From Hemileia vastatrix (Eukaryota > Basidiomycota > Pucciniomycetes > Pucciniales > Zaghouaniaceae): a stretch of 64,000 nucleotides of DNA. Below are positions 1 to 11,126 of this stretch, piece after piece. Location: contig JASXTE010000002.1 of assembly GCA_030280995.1 (NCBI GenBank), positions 19,613,683 to 19,677,682 of the forward strand, read 5' to 3'. The translations under genes were made by a program, and so were the position numbers. The stretch's first letter is position 1. Each line of letters begins with the position of its first letter. The notes under the pieces were generated by a model. That model was given only the letters and a program-made list of their open reading frames with translations, ran no database searches and had not been told where the DNA came from.

Positions 1-725
1 TCCTGGGCCCATAATTCAAAAGGAGTGGCCAGCAAATCAACTACCTGTGAACAAAAAACAACATTAATTCCATAAACCTAGAAGGGCAAGCGTATTGGGT
101 AGATAGGCGAATTCAACTAAAAAACGTGTTTACCTTGTAGTGAGTTACTAATGTTGCTAGCTTCTTACTTAGTGAATTTACAGTATTTTGAGTCCGGAGA
201 AACGCCGCCGGATCAAGAAGCAAATCAGACAATGGGTCCTGAACGGAAGCGAGAGACCCAACAAAGATTTGTAAATCTGACAGAACCCTATCAACCAACA
301 AGATTGGATCACCAAAAAAATGTAAACCATCAATGGTTCTAGGAATGAGTTTCATCTTTTTGAAACTAGGTGTAATGAGATTCATTCGGTTCTCACCCTT
401 GTAATCGCATGATTCCCCTTCCACCTTCCCCTTCATCGTCAAAAATCACTCCATCTTGACCACCCAGCTTTGACCATACCGCACGGATAAGCTGACTTGC
501 ACGCAATGTAATCCTGGCTATTTGAGCACGCCATAGACCAGGATCGAGGCCTCTAGAGCCAGAAGCTCCATACACGGCATTAACAAGAGAGCGTAGTAGT
601 TTGAAAGAAGGAGCAAGATCAGTTCTAGTTGATGTCGCCAAAGGTGGGCGAAGAGCGAGAACAGACTCAATTTCGGAAGGAAGTTGATGTGAGATAGGCG
701 GGCGGGTGGCTTGGGTAGTAGTCAT
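1..725 (-). CDS. host protein-coding gene, 5' part, three exons, function unknown
   Basis: The gene reads on the minus strand and continues past base 1. The proposed exons are 725-397, 338-134 and 44 to beyond 1. The ATG at 723-725 starts MTTTQATRPP. Intron 1 (396-339, 58 nt) has donor GTGAGA and acceptor TTCCTAG; an earlier CTAG would give a 31-nt intron in the same phase. Intron 2 (133-45, 89 nt) has donor GTAAAC and acceptor TTCACAG, phase 0. All junctions keep the frame open, giving about 190 residues here. The visible protein is soluble, Leu/Ala/Arg-rich and helix-like, with no signal peptide, membrane segment or motif I recognise. Base composition is more GC-rich than the flanks, and synonymous sites look unconstrained, as in a host gene. 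The introns are inferred from consensus and frame only. Confidence 0.7.
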
Positions 726-778
726 GGCGGTTTGAATAATTTTCAGATGGAAATGGAGACACAGAAATAGCGAAGAGG

Positions 779-810
<32 letters not shown>
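779..810. repeat. poly(A)/poly(T) tract
   Basis: About 30 consecutive A on the plus strand, which is a T run some 55 nt upstream of the minus-strand start codon at 725. It falls in the 5' leader or core promoter of the host gene. T-rich leaders are common in fungal promoters. A role as a nucleosome-excluding tract is inference. Confidence 0.9.
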
Positions 811-812
<2 letters not shown>

Positions 813-1526
813 GGATCCAACCACTCAATCACAAGAGATTTGTAATGATTGATAAAGCGCAAGGAGGAAATGGGAGGGTGAATTGATTAAAGAAATAAAA
901 ATATTAGATGAGACAAGTATTTAGTTAAATTAATCTAAAGCGATAAAAGATGAGAATGATGATCGACCGAACAGGCTGAAGATTGAGAATGCAAGAGAAA
1001 GTAAATAAGAAATGATGATGTAGGGTGAGGCCTGGCAGGGAAGCCAAGCGTGAGATTAAAGCCAAAGAAAGTCAAATAGACTAACAGGAGCCAATCTGAA
1101 TGATACAGATTTTCACTATTGAGAATATAAATTGGCCTACTGAATTCTGCGGGTATAAGATGCTAGTTTTAATTGATTGAGTTATATTTTTCTCAGGTTT
1201 CTGCAACCATACCACCGATTGAGTTGTTCTCACTTTTGATTTTTAACAAGAGCGGATCTTGTTCCTTGCTTCACCCTAAATTTGCACTTTCTTTCTCTAA
1301 CCTCTCAATCAATTGTTTTTTTCATTCCAACATCCCATCGGCCTGCAGTTTTTCAAGTCTTTGAGGATGGATGATGCCTTATTTACATTGAAGTGTTTTG
1401 CTTTCCATTCTCCTTCAGCAGCTCCTGCCCCTCGTCTTTTCTTGCTATCCAGATTTTATGATGATGTGTTGTTTTTCAACTTTTAACCTTGAAGATAAGA
1501 CACGTATTGATGAAATTGCTGTCACC
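811..1526. other. intergenic, upstream of the host gene
   Basis: No convincing coding region, RNA gene or repeat is seen. It should contain the promoter of the minus-strand gene, but I can point to no specific box. Confidence 0.4.
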
Positions 1527-1682
1527 AACTTAAAGCTTATTCTTCACATGATGTTTTGACAACCAGGTGTCTGTGAATCCATTACATTGACAGCTGGCAC
1601 CGCAAACCATATCCTCATACTTTTTTTTGACCTTTTTAGTTTATTTGACTAAAATATCAAGTGAAGAATAAGCACCAAGTTT
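1527..1682. mobile_element. MITE-like inverted repeat, about 155 bp
   Basis: The ends are near-perfect inverted repeats of about 26 bp. The left arm carries GCTTATTCTTCACATGAT and the right arm its complement with one change, preceded on each side by AACTT plus three unmatched bases. The interior has no ORF. A target duplication is not clear, so the superfamily is unassigned. Confidence 0.55.
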
Positions 1683-2504
1683 CTCACTTGATAAAGTTAT
1701 TCATTGATTCGAGCATCACAAATGGTGCCAGTGATGAATCTAGACTGAATGAGTCCTACAAAAAAAACTCTACAACGTTAACTTAAACCAACCGTACGTT
1801 TGATTGTCAGTTGATCCTGGTTCTACCCAAAGCTATTGAATGATCATCCTGAGCTGATGGCACCACATCTATGTAACTATTGTCCGAAAGTATTGGATAT
1901 TTTTAACGCTCATTTACCAAGCCCAGGGCTGAAAGAGTTGGCAAGGGATGATAACAACGTTACCAAAAAAAATCTTTGTCGTGAATGAGAAATTTAATGG
2001 GTTAGCTAGTTAGTTAGCTTGGTGATACGGTAGGCTAATAAACAAGACTAGTGCTGATTTGGGTTTGACTATGAGCAATATCTTGAGGTGGGTTTGAGGG
2101 ACACTAATAACAACACCAGACCACCAAAATTTAAAGGTAAAATTCTTATCAATTATTAAGACTTGATTAATATTGGTTTGGCCGTCTCGCTATAATATTC
2201 TCCCGCCCAGAAGTGAAGGTCTCAGTGATAATGGAGTAATTCCAAAATCCGTTGCTGGATTCCGGAATGGATTTCATCAGCATCACACTGATCTGCCACC
2301 ACGGGAATTATAGCAATTCCCTCTCCTACTTTCCCTTGGTGCGCTTTAATCGGAGCATTGGTCACTTCATCTCAGAGTAAACCAAGGGAAAAAGCACTTG
2401 GGCCGCAATCTATACTAAAATATGTATTTACATACAAGTCATGAATAGCTAAGTGCATATTTAGATATCACAACTATGACGGGCATAACAAATTCTCACT
2501 ACTC
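1683..2504. other. non-coding stretch with a possible TIR relic at 2297
   Basis: I see no gene. At 2297-2325 the sequence begins CACCACGGGAA and ends in AGCAATTCCC. This resembles a shortened end of the TIR family described at 31769, but no partner end was found. Confidence 0.35.
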
Positions 2505-2827
2505 ACACCACGTGCAACCTGCAGAGGATTTTGTAAATTCATCACCTGGAGGATTTGACCAAGAAGCAAAATCCTACTTACAGACCAATTGAAGCCTCAC
2601 CTAAATTTCTCAATTCCTCCCCAACTTTTTTGAAATTCAGCCCCCGAACAACTATAAGTAAGTGAGGTGACAAGTCGGAAGGCGATGAGATTTTTTTATG
2701 AGGGATGAATTTAAATGGGAGGGGAAATTTTCATAAATCTAAAAAAGGATTGGAGTGGGATTCAGAATCCCGGTCGAATCGTGTCGGTGATGAATTTTTC
2801 GAATCCTCTGCAGTTTGCACGTGGTGT
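2505..2827. mobile_element. MITE, about 323 bp, with long terminal inverted repeats
   Basis: Both ends begin ACACCACGTGCAA and stay inverted-complementary for about 45 bp (through GCAGAGGATT and ATTCATCACC) with a few mismatches. There is no transposase inside. The small open frame at 2705-2899 is not credible. No clear target duplication was found, so the superfamily is open. Confidence 0.65.
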
Positions 2828-2932
2828 CACAATTGGCTGCCGTTTGTAAAACAGTCGACATACCATAACGACTGGCGCCTATGTATATCACGAATGTGAT
2901 GAAAATGATAAGGTTAAAATCCTAATAAAGTA

Positions 2933-3040
2933 TAACCTGTAATGAACCAAAGCCTCGGTTCAGTATATTCATAACATTGTAGAAAATGTAAAATAGAATG
3001 TTTCCTAACCTGTAATGAACCGAAGCCTCGGTTAAGGAAA
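2933..3040. repeat. two direct copies of a small hairpin-forming motif
   Basis: TAACCTGTAATGAACC followed by an AGCCTCGGTT arm occurs near 2933 and again near 3006. Each copy can pair AACCGA with TCGGTT. Spacing is about 73 bp. It may be the product of a local duplication. Function unknown. Confidence 0.5.
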
Positions 3041-3053
3041 TATCCTACTTGTA

Positions 3054-3250
3054 TACAGCCAAATTCAAAACGGTTGGTGCAGTTTTGCAAAAAGAATCAA
3101 AACATTTTGACAGAAACATTGATATTTGACAGAGAAACTGACAAATTTTTGGTGAAGGGAGGCTAAGTTTGCTGTCAAATGTCAATTGAGCTGACCTAAA
3201 ATTTTGAATTTTTCAGTAAAACTGCACCAACCGTTTCGAATATGGCTGTA
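3054..3250. mobile_element. Tc1/mariner-type MITE, about 193 bp plus TA duplication
   Basis: Terminal inverted repeats of about 33 bp start CAGCC and contain AACGGTTGGTGCAGTTTT on both arms. They are flanked by TA on each side (3054-3055, 3249-3250). CAG termini and a TA target are the Tc1/mariner hallmark. No transposase is encoded, so it would be mobilised in trans. Confidence 0.7.
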
Positions 3251-3426
3251 ACAACGTGATTTACATATCCAACAAGTAATTAAAATAAGATTTATGTGCG
3301 TTTCCATATTAAAGAATCTCCTTGTCTACTTGTATCATTGTCATGACAAATCTGTAATAAATGATCTACCATCATACCCCCCTCTGGAAAATACATAAAG
3401 CAATGCCAAAATAGCTTGGTGGTTTT

Positions 3427-3880
3427 TATTGGTGGGTAACTGGTAGATTCTTATATGACTTAATTCCTTCATTGTTCTACTAATGCTCTAGCTTGATATA
3501 CATTGTGAGACTGTAGCGTAGTCGAGACCTAACACCCGCCCCCGCACCAGTCTTTTGTGATGTAGATAGATGTAAAAGGATAGAATAAAACCGAGATAGA
3601 ATGTAATGCTAGGGAAAGAAAAAATGTAAATTGATTTTCGCTATATGTTTGTTTCATGAAAAAAAAAATTCAGATGGTTAACTAGTTAATGCAGGCCATG
3701 ACTCAAGCAATCTCTTTCATGATATTGTTTACTTAGTGGTTTTTTCATGATGCCCACTTTTTGACATATAGTTGGAATCCATTCAATGACGGCTTTCTTC
3801 TTGTGCAGTTTTTAACGAGATAAAATTCTCGATCAGTATGTCTGGTTCGTTGGTTGGAGACTTCATCGGTTGAGACTGTT
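3427..3880 (-). mobile_element. Ty1/copia fragment: 3' LTR plus RNase H tail
   Basis: The LTR (3427-3534, about 108 bp) reads TGTTAGGTCTCG at its start and ends CCAATA on the minus strand, like the LTRs at 4367 and 26997. It is preceded by a purine tract (GCGGGGGCGGG, 3535-3545). Further upstream on the minus strand (about 3870-3690) is decayed copia RNase H with the STDE..NQRTRH.DREF signature of the better copy at 4616-4963. The rest of the element is missing. Confidence 0.7.
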
Positions 3881-4361
3881 ATACATCATCTATTAAATCA
3901 CCTGTCATAGTAACACAGATTGGAAGAAGACGTTAATTAGATGGTGGAAACATACATAAAAGATTAAGCTTAGTAACGACAATGTGTATAAACTAGACAG
4001 TTATGTCGATTATTGACTATTGGAATGTAAAGTATTAAAACTGGAATATAATTCTCAATTATTAAACTTTAGACAAATTATAAACTGTCACTTATTGAAG
4101 CGCTAAGTCTTTACAGTTTATGGGCACGCGCTCGAATTCTCGAATTCTCACTGATCCATTCATGGATTACAACAATATTCATTCAAAAAGGTATTGTGAT
4201 ACATATCTGTCAAATCCTCTATGCAAAAAAGATAGATTCAAAAATCTAACAAATATTACAATGACTACATAGTTCAAAAGGTAGTAGGAGGAGAAAATAT
4301 CAGATTAATATGTAGATAAGAATACATAAATAATAAAGTTATATATTTACCACCTTGACGA
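3881..4361. other. non-coding, AT-rich
   Basis: No gene or repeat recognised. The last five bases (4362-4366, GTAGT) are the probable target duplication of copia element E, matched by GTACT at 27111-27115 with one mismatch. Confidence 0.4.
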
Positions 4362-4366
4362 GTAGT

Positions 4367-4480
4367 TATTGGCTAATGGACGACTTAAAGATATGAAGAG
4401 TGCAACAAAGGAATATTTATATTGCTTATTGTTTATGAACTCTATATACTATGTGGCTGCGGCGTAGTCGAGACCTAACA
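4367..4480 (-). repeat. 3' LTR of copia E (114 bp)
   Basis: Begins TGTTAGGTCTCGACTACGCC on the minus strand and ends CCAATA. It aligns over its length with 26997-27110, sharing the ATAGTATATA-type box and CTTCATATCTTTAAGT. Very short for an autonomous copia element. Confidence 0.85.
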
Positions 4481-4494
4481 CCCGACCCCTCGAC
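4481..4494 (-). promoter_or_regulatory. polypurine tract of copia E
   Basis: The minus strand reads GTCGAGGGGTCGGG directly before the LTR start. This is the plus-strand primer site expected next to a 3' LTR. Confidence 0.7.
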
Positions 4495-5013
4495 TTAGAT
4501 GCTGACAAGTAGTAAAAGTAAAACTATATACAGATGATACTATTTTATATAAAATTGTATTTGATAGAGCTAAAAGTGAAAGGAGAGTAAGAGGATATTG
4601 TGACATTAAAGGTTGTTAATGGATGCCTAATTGGACACTAACCTTTTCATAGTTTTGCTTGTTCATTGGTTTAGTCATTATGTTGGCCATTTGGTCTTGT
4701 GTTGGAATCCATTCAATGGTCACTTTCTTTTTGTGTAGTTGTTTGTTAATGAAGAAGAATTCTCTGTCACTATGTCTCGTCCTTTGATTGGATGATTCAT
4801 CAGTGGATACTTTTATTGAAGCTTGATTATTGCACTTAAGCATAAAGTGATTTGATATGTTGATGAGGTTTTGTAGTCGATTTTGAATCCATAGTCCCAT
4901 TCTAGTAGCTGCGCCTAGGGCCATGTATTCAGCATGGCAGGTTGATGTTGCAATGGATGGCATTCTTTTGGAGCTCTAGAGTATCAAGCTGTTTTGTAGA
5001 GTGATGACCATAC

Positions 5014-5116
5014 TATTGGGTCAAGGGTGTGGTAGTTTGAGGTCAAGATTATTTTTACTTCTCAGTGATCACACAGTTTATATACATAAGGATGCGGCGC
5101 AGTAGAGTGCTTAACA
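5014..5116 (-). mobile_element. solo LTR of the same copia family (103 bp)
   Basis: Minus strand TGTTAAGCACTC...CCCAATA, similar to the 114-bp LTRs of E (GCGCCGCA, TATATA box, CAATA end). It is flanked by GTATG on both sides (5009-5013 and 5117-5121 read on the minus strand). Removing it and one GTATG restores the RNase H frame. This fits LTR-LTR recombination after insertion. Confidence 0.75.
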
Positions 5117-5132
5117 CATACCTCCTGTGGAT

Positions 5133-5900
5133 CTGTCACACGCCATGTGACACTCAAAGCAAAAGTCAATATTTTAATCCATAAATCAGTACACAAATCC
5201 ATACTTGAAGCACAGAAAGCAACATCTACTTAGTAACTGCTTTTTCCCTTTGTTGTCTCAATTTGGACATGCTAGCAACTGCGCTATATGAACTTTAAAT
5301 ATAAATTAGTCAGTCATCTACTTATACTTCTCAATTTTAAGCAAATTTGCAATGTATTAGTGCTTGGATCAATAGTACAGTTTCAATGTTGGGTTATTGT
5401 GTGTTTAAGGGTAATTAAAGTTCTGTGAGTAGGAATAGGAGCAAGGTTAAAGGATCTGTGGGATATATTGGAGGGTCAGGGATAAATTAAGGGCAGTTTA
5501 CAAAAGGGGTCAATGCAAGGTGGAGTTGTCTAAATAATTGGGGGGATTTGGTTTGACATTCCTTAGAGTTAAATTATAATATTGTTGTGATAGTAGTTAA
5601 ATTTATATAAGGCTATTATTGTTTCCTACCTTTCTTAATAATCAATTTCTCTTCAAACTATTAAAACTCCTAAATCCCTTTTGATTATTAAGTTTCAACC
5701 CTTCATGAGATTCTTTGGATTTCAGTGTTACTCTACCATACATTATTATTCATCTTGAACTTACCTCAAAGCAGTAATTTATCTTTGAACCACTCCCTCA
5801 AAGCATTCCTCTGTGCTTCAAAGAAAGTCTTCAATCACATTTACCAATCTTACTTACCCAGGAACATCCTTGACCTTGTGCGTAGGCTGTCTGGTGACAG
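5133..5900. mobile_element. 768-bp insertion with CTGTCAC ends and GAT target duplication
   Basis: The left end is CTGTCACACG and the right end, read in reverse, CTGTCACCAG. GAT lies on both sides (5130-5132, 5901-5903). The insertion lies inside copia RNase H, and excising it with one GAT leaves the domain open in frame. Only about 7 bp of terminal repeat match. The interior is AT-rich with no recognisable ORF. Superfamily unknown; the 3-bp duplication suggests a DNA transposon. Confidence 0.6.
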
Positions 5901-7219
5901 GATCTTAAAAATTCACCACCCCAGTTTCCATCTTAGAAAACTATTAGATTTACTGTAGGAGACAGTTTGGTAGGGTATAGATGTAGCTTCTTGTTTGACA
6001 TGTGTTTCAAGTATCCTAATAAGTGATAGAGTGCTCACCAGTGTTTGGTGGAGGGAGATTTCACATGTCTTGCAAGTTGGTTCACTGGGTAGTTTAGATT
6101 TGGTCATGTTGCAGTTGTAATGTAGCTTATTGAACCAATAATTGATAGGTATTCTGTTGCCCTTGTGTTGTGTTCAATTTTTGTTTTAGTTGATAAGTCA
6201 ATGTTTGTTGGTAGTGGTTTGTGGTGTATTGCTCCATTTGAGAGATGTTTCTCAAGTATCTTGTCTATTAAAGACTTTTGACTGAGAATGAAGCCTTTGC
6301 TTGTCCGATCAACTTTAAGGCTGATGATAGCATTCAGATTTTCTTACCATTTTATGATTAATGTTTGTTTTAGCAACACACAATATGGGGGGTGGACTTG
6401 CTAGCAAGTCCACAACCTTCAACCCTAATTCATATCTAATTGAGCACAAATTGAGGTAGTGATGAAACAATAAACAACAAAGGTTGAACCTACTTTGAGA
6501 ATACATTGAAAAAGACTTGAATATTGATTGGAGAAGCAGCTGAACATTACTACAAAAAATTTTGATATCTGACTTACAGGAAGTTTTCAAGAAATATTGA
6601 AATAAGGGTATCTCACAGCCTAACAATGGCTGGAAAATGGTTAAGACTTTAAAAAATCTTTTTTTTTTGTAGTTATTGATAAACAGTAAAAATCTCATAT
6701 GAGCTGAAGTAAAATCTGTTTTAAATAAATATGCACATTTTTATACCTATCAAAATATAGGGCAACCACCTAATATCATAAAAAAAAATTAAGGAAAAAT
6801 AATTAGTGAACAGATATAATTAATTGCATTTTATCAGTAAAATTTTCAAAAAAATTAATATTTATTCAAATTTTATGACTGCATATAATTAAATATCATC
6901 AAGCCATAAGATATATGTGTAAGGCACATTACTATTCTAAATGAATTCAACATAAATTTGGATGCAGGTATTATTTATGTAATTAATATAGATAAATTAT
7001 TTTTAAAATTAAGTAAAAATTTTTTTAGAAATATTATTTAAAAAAACAACTCAATTATATCTTCAACATATCAAAATAATAAAGGAGAAATTTTAATGAT
7101 AATAAAACAAATGGCCAATGAATAGTGAACTATTTTAGTGGTTTTTTTTGTTTCAGGCTGTTAAATGTTCCTTGTCATTTAATATTATATATATATATAA
7201 GTATATACATACATTTTTT

Positions 7220-7850
7220 ATTTAGTTTAACAACCCACCTTCCTTCTCATTCTCTACTCTCTCATAGATCTTATTCTTCTCACCTCTCACATCTCCTTGC
7301 TCCATTACCCTTTATTATCTTATCCCTTGTTCTATCCCCTCTTTATTGCTTTTACTTTTACTTCTAAACCCCTTTTTATCCTCTCTCAATCAAAACAACT
7401 ATTTTTTCTCCCCTTCTCACCCCTTTTTCTCAATATAAAGTGAGTGGGGTGAGATAGAAGTTAAAATGGGTGGTGTGGAAAGTGAAAAGGATATATTTTG
7501 GTGAAGAGAAAAAGGGGTGGTCTTCATAGAAGCAGGAGTGGAATCAGGAGATAAAGGGTTAGGGTGGGTTAGAGAGGGTAGTAAGTGGGGTGGGTGAGAT
7601 GGGTAAATGTTTCAATAAAGAACAATGATGTGAGACAGGGAGAGATGATAAAGGGGTTAGCTATAGTAATAAGGGTAGCAAGAGGAGTTGGGTGGGGTGA
7701 AAATTGACAAGCAAGATGTAGGGAGGTAGAATAAACGAGTGAAAAAGGGTTAAAAGTTTGGAAAACTAGGCTGGGAGAATTGGAAAGTGCAGAAAAATTA
7801 GAGGGATTTTGAGAAAATAGTAGCAAAGCATGTGGAAACAAATCAAAACT
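7220..7850. repeat. pyrimidine-rich block followed by purine-rich block inside T1
   Basis: From about 7220 to 7440 the plus strand is mainly C/T. From 7440 to 7850 it is mainly G/A. The two halves are imperfectly complementary and could fold back. The apparent open frames here are low-complexity shadows. No gene is supported. Confidence 0.5.
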
Positions 7851-10005
7851 TTTTCAGAGCAGTGGAGAGGGGCTACAGTGAGGCAGTAAGAAACTGAAGG
7901 TGAACCCTATCATTTGGCCAAAAGATAGCATTCACCCTGTCAGTTTACATGACATTTCCTCTACTATAAAAAATAATCAGAAAATCTTGTTTATGTCTAT
8001 GTTTAAACCTAAATACATAAAACATACATCATGATTGACTGTTTTTAATAAATACTGATATTTATAGCAAAAACATAAATAAAAAAAATAGTAACCATAA
8101 AAAATTAGTAAATATTTATACAAATAATTTCACAAAACTCTTCTAATAATTATAAATGAGATAAAGAAGAGAAATAAGTAAATTTTAGAAACAAGTTGTA
8201 AAAAGAACCAAAAATATATTAATATTTTAAGTTATTATTTTCATTTTATTTATTAGGTAATTTTAATTAGACTTTAGTTTAATATACTTTTTGTGGGATT
8301 CAAAATAGCTGCTACCAGAATTATAGAATTCAAACAAAGGTTTAACATAAAATACATTATTATATTTAAAATTTTATCTTTATTTATTGTTCTATAATAG
8401 CTATACATACCTGACTAGCCACTTGTAATAAATAAAATTTTTGGAAGATTAAACAAGATATCTGTCACAATATATGTACTATAGTATATTCAGTAACAGA
8501 AGAATGTTTCTTTAGTTCTTTTATTGCTTAAAATATTTTTCACAAATGAATATAATTTTTTTTTCAAAATCATGTATCTTAGATTTTATGGAACTTGGAT
8601 TGAACTTCTAATGACATCCTGTCCTGACTGTAGCTCAAGATGACTTAATCCATGAGAATTCATTTTATTTTTCTTGAATTTTAATATTGAATTTTTCAAT
8701 ATATGTACAGTTATATTCTTTTATTGAACAGATTTATGACAAGTAATACAAAATTCTGAAAATAAATTTATTTTGAGGATTTTTTTAAATTAATTTTAAA
8801 TACAAAAATCTTCAATTTTATTTTAAAATATTTGTATGTTCATTTTTTTACATTTGGTGTAGAACCAACTGTTCTAAACTTATTTTTTTCAACCTAATAC
8901 ATAATAAAAAAAGACATGCAATTTTCTTGTTATGCTTAAAATACTTTAAAAGAAGAATTTTTTGGTTTTAATAAAAAATATCTAGCGCCTTCCAAGTATC
9001 AAATTCTTTTTTTTAGCTTTTCCTTTCTAAGTCTATAAAAAGCCTCAAGTGCCTAATTTGGATAATTTAAAAATAATAAAAAAATCATTGATTCAAATTT
9101 TAATAGAATTAAAACTTACAAACTTAATATTTCTTTTTAATATTTTCTGTAAAGTTAAAATGCAGTCTTTTGGATTGAAATGTCAAGAAAATAAATTCAT
9201 TAAAGCATAGATTTTTTTACAAGGGAACCAAAAAGATCTACTTAGCCTTATTTTTTCACAAAATAAAAAATTAATTTTCTGTTGTAGGTTTAATAATTTA
9301 ATGACACATTATATATATATATATTTACAATTGATGTGAGAATTATAATGATAATATGGAATTTATAAATCATTAATATGTGTTTTTTCACTTGAGAATA
9401 ATTTGTGCACTGTGAGTTTCCAATCAAATTGATCAACACACTTTTTCAGGAAAAACAGATTGTGCATCTGCACTATTTTATTTAATTTACTACTCAAGAC
9501 TAAGAAATGAAATATTTTTTCTTTCTACTTATAATATTTTTGTAATTTCAGATTAATTAAAAATCAATTATCACAATATTAACTTGTTTAATGGATATAG
9601 TTATACATACATTGTATCTTACTTCACAATAAAATCCCTCACATAATAATCTCTATGAACATAAAAATAGGATGATAGAGAAAAGTCTACTTTAATCTAT
9701 CATTAAAGTCCCTCAAAAATAACAAAAATTAAACTTTAAAAGATAAAAATAAGAATAAGAATTTGTATAATCTGTTGGGTACCCTCAGGTAAACACTTTT
9801 GTTATCCTTAATGATTTAATTCATGCAAAATAAAGCTTTCAGTTTAAATTTTCAAAGGATATTTTGTCATTTATATAATTTTTACCTTTGAAATTTCAGA
9901 TTTTTTTCAATAATTTTTCTTTCAAAACATAAATTCACTGAGTAGCATTGAATTTTTATGACTCTTTTGAATCCCTGAGCCAAATTAAAATAGTCTTACT
10001 GAATA
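7851..10005. other. AT-rich non-coding part of T1
   Basis: Dense A/T sequence without ORFs, RNA genes or repeats that I can recognise. It is bounded on the right by the Ty3 target duplication CCGG at 10006-10009. Confidence 0.5.
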
Positions 10006-10009
10006 CCGG

Positions 10010-11112
10010 TATGGTAAGGTAAACTCTTACAGTTGCCTTGCTGTAAGCAGAATCCGGAGGAGATGTGTGGATTTAGCTGAAAACCCCGTCCTTCCAATAA
10101 AAATAACAAAATGGGAATTCTAAATCACTAAGCTAACCAGTCTACTTGGATCTTATTGATAAAAATAATGAAACTCTAAAATAATTAACGCTTATTGAGA
10201 TTTAAAGAAAGTGGCTGTTGATAAAAGAAATACTGATAACAACAATTAAGGTGTACCAGTGAAAGATCTGAAAAGATTGACTTTTATGTTTTTATAATAA
10301 TTTGAATTTTTATGAGACAGCAATAATCAAGTCCCAGCAATGAAGACCTTTCTAAAGATACCCTGTATGAAGTGTGATTTAAATTGTTGAGTAGTATTTC
10401 TAAAATGTTATATATAAAATATAAAGTTATAAGGGTATTACAATTTATTTAATTTGTTGAGTAATAAAAAAATGAGACCGTGGTGGTTAATGATTAAGCT
10501 GTATGATGTGTCCCCCCCCTCAATTTCGAGGTTGAGAAGCGCTTAAGTATTCCTAGTCACGTGCCTAAGTTATCCCCTCCAGAGCTCTTCCAGAGTCAAT
10601 CCGGAGCCCGTACGGAGTCCGTCCGGAGTCCGTCCGGACTTACGGACTCAATAAGAACCTTAAAACTATAATAAAAAATCTAGAAAAATTACACATAATA
10701 GAGCTACTTCCCCTTTACATACCAAACTAAGTTTCGTAGTCTGCGCAGCTCTAATTACCCCGTGAAAATTCATCGAAGTTAAGTAATTTCTGAAAACGTA
10801 AATATTTCTATAAAACTTTAAAATTCATTTAAAAATCTAAGAAAAATAGTAAAAATTCTGGGAAAATTTCCCAAGGTTCTTGAGTGACTCGACTTGATAC
10901 TTATAAATTTTTCAGACCGTAAAAATAAGTTTTCTCTGCAAAATAAATTGTTTTTGTGTAGGCATTCGCTTGTGACCAATTTCTTCATATTTAAAACTCA
11001 AATAAATTAAATAAAACCCTTTTATATATAAAAAAATAATAACGCCAATCTTGCACGCCGTAATAACTCCATTTACGTACTTAGGTGCCATACTAAACTT
11101 TAGGCTACCACA
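10010..11112 (-). repeat. 3' LTR of Ty3 D
   Basis: Minus strand starts TGTGGTAGCC and ends CTTACCATA, so the termini are TG...TA rather than TG...CA; the other LTR has the same end. Around 10590-10650 is a cluster of short CpG-rich repeats of the form GGAGTCCGTCC. U3/R/U5 limits are not resolved. Confidence 0.9.
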
Positions 11113-11126
11113 TCCTCCCTCCAATT
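11113..11126 (-). promoter_or_regulatory. polypurine tract of Ty3 D
   Basis: Minus strand TTGGAGGGAGGA abuts the 3' LTR. It is the expected plus-strand priming site. Confidence 0.8.

Larger units (their letters stand above)
4616..6370 (-). pseudogene. copia E pol, C-terminal part (RT thumb/connection and RNase H)
   Basis: Read on the minus strand, 6370-5985 carries the RT C-terminal region, including a stretch resembling EYLSIIGS.SYI and the HVKSPS..HW motif. RNase H begins around 5950 (DGNWGGEF). It resumes after the 768-bp insertion and again after the solo LTR, and runs to 4616 with CHAEYMALG, NQRTRHSDREF and TKPMNK. An in-frame TAG at 4976-4978 stands where the family has Trp (SLIL*SSKR). 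The frame closes across each insertion once it and one copy of its target duplication are removed. The polyprotein would copy the element RNA into DNA in cytoplasmic particles; this copy cannot. Confidence 0.8.

Noticed and set aside
366..396. 31-nt version of host intron 1 ending at CCTAG
   Set aside because: In phase but shorter than typical fungal introns. The 58-nt alternative was preferred, though not proven.
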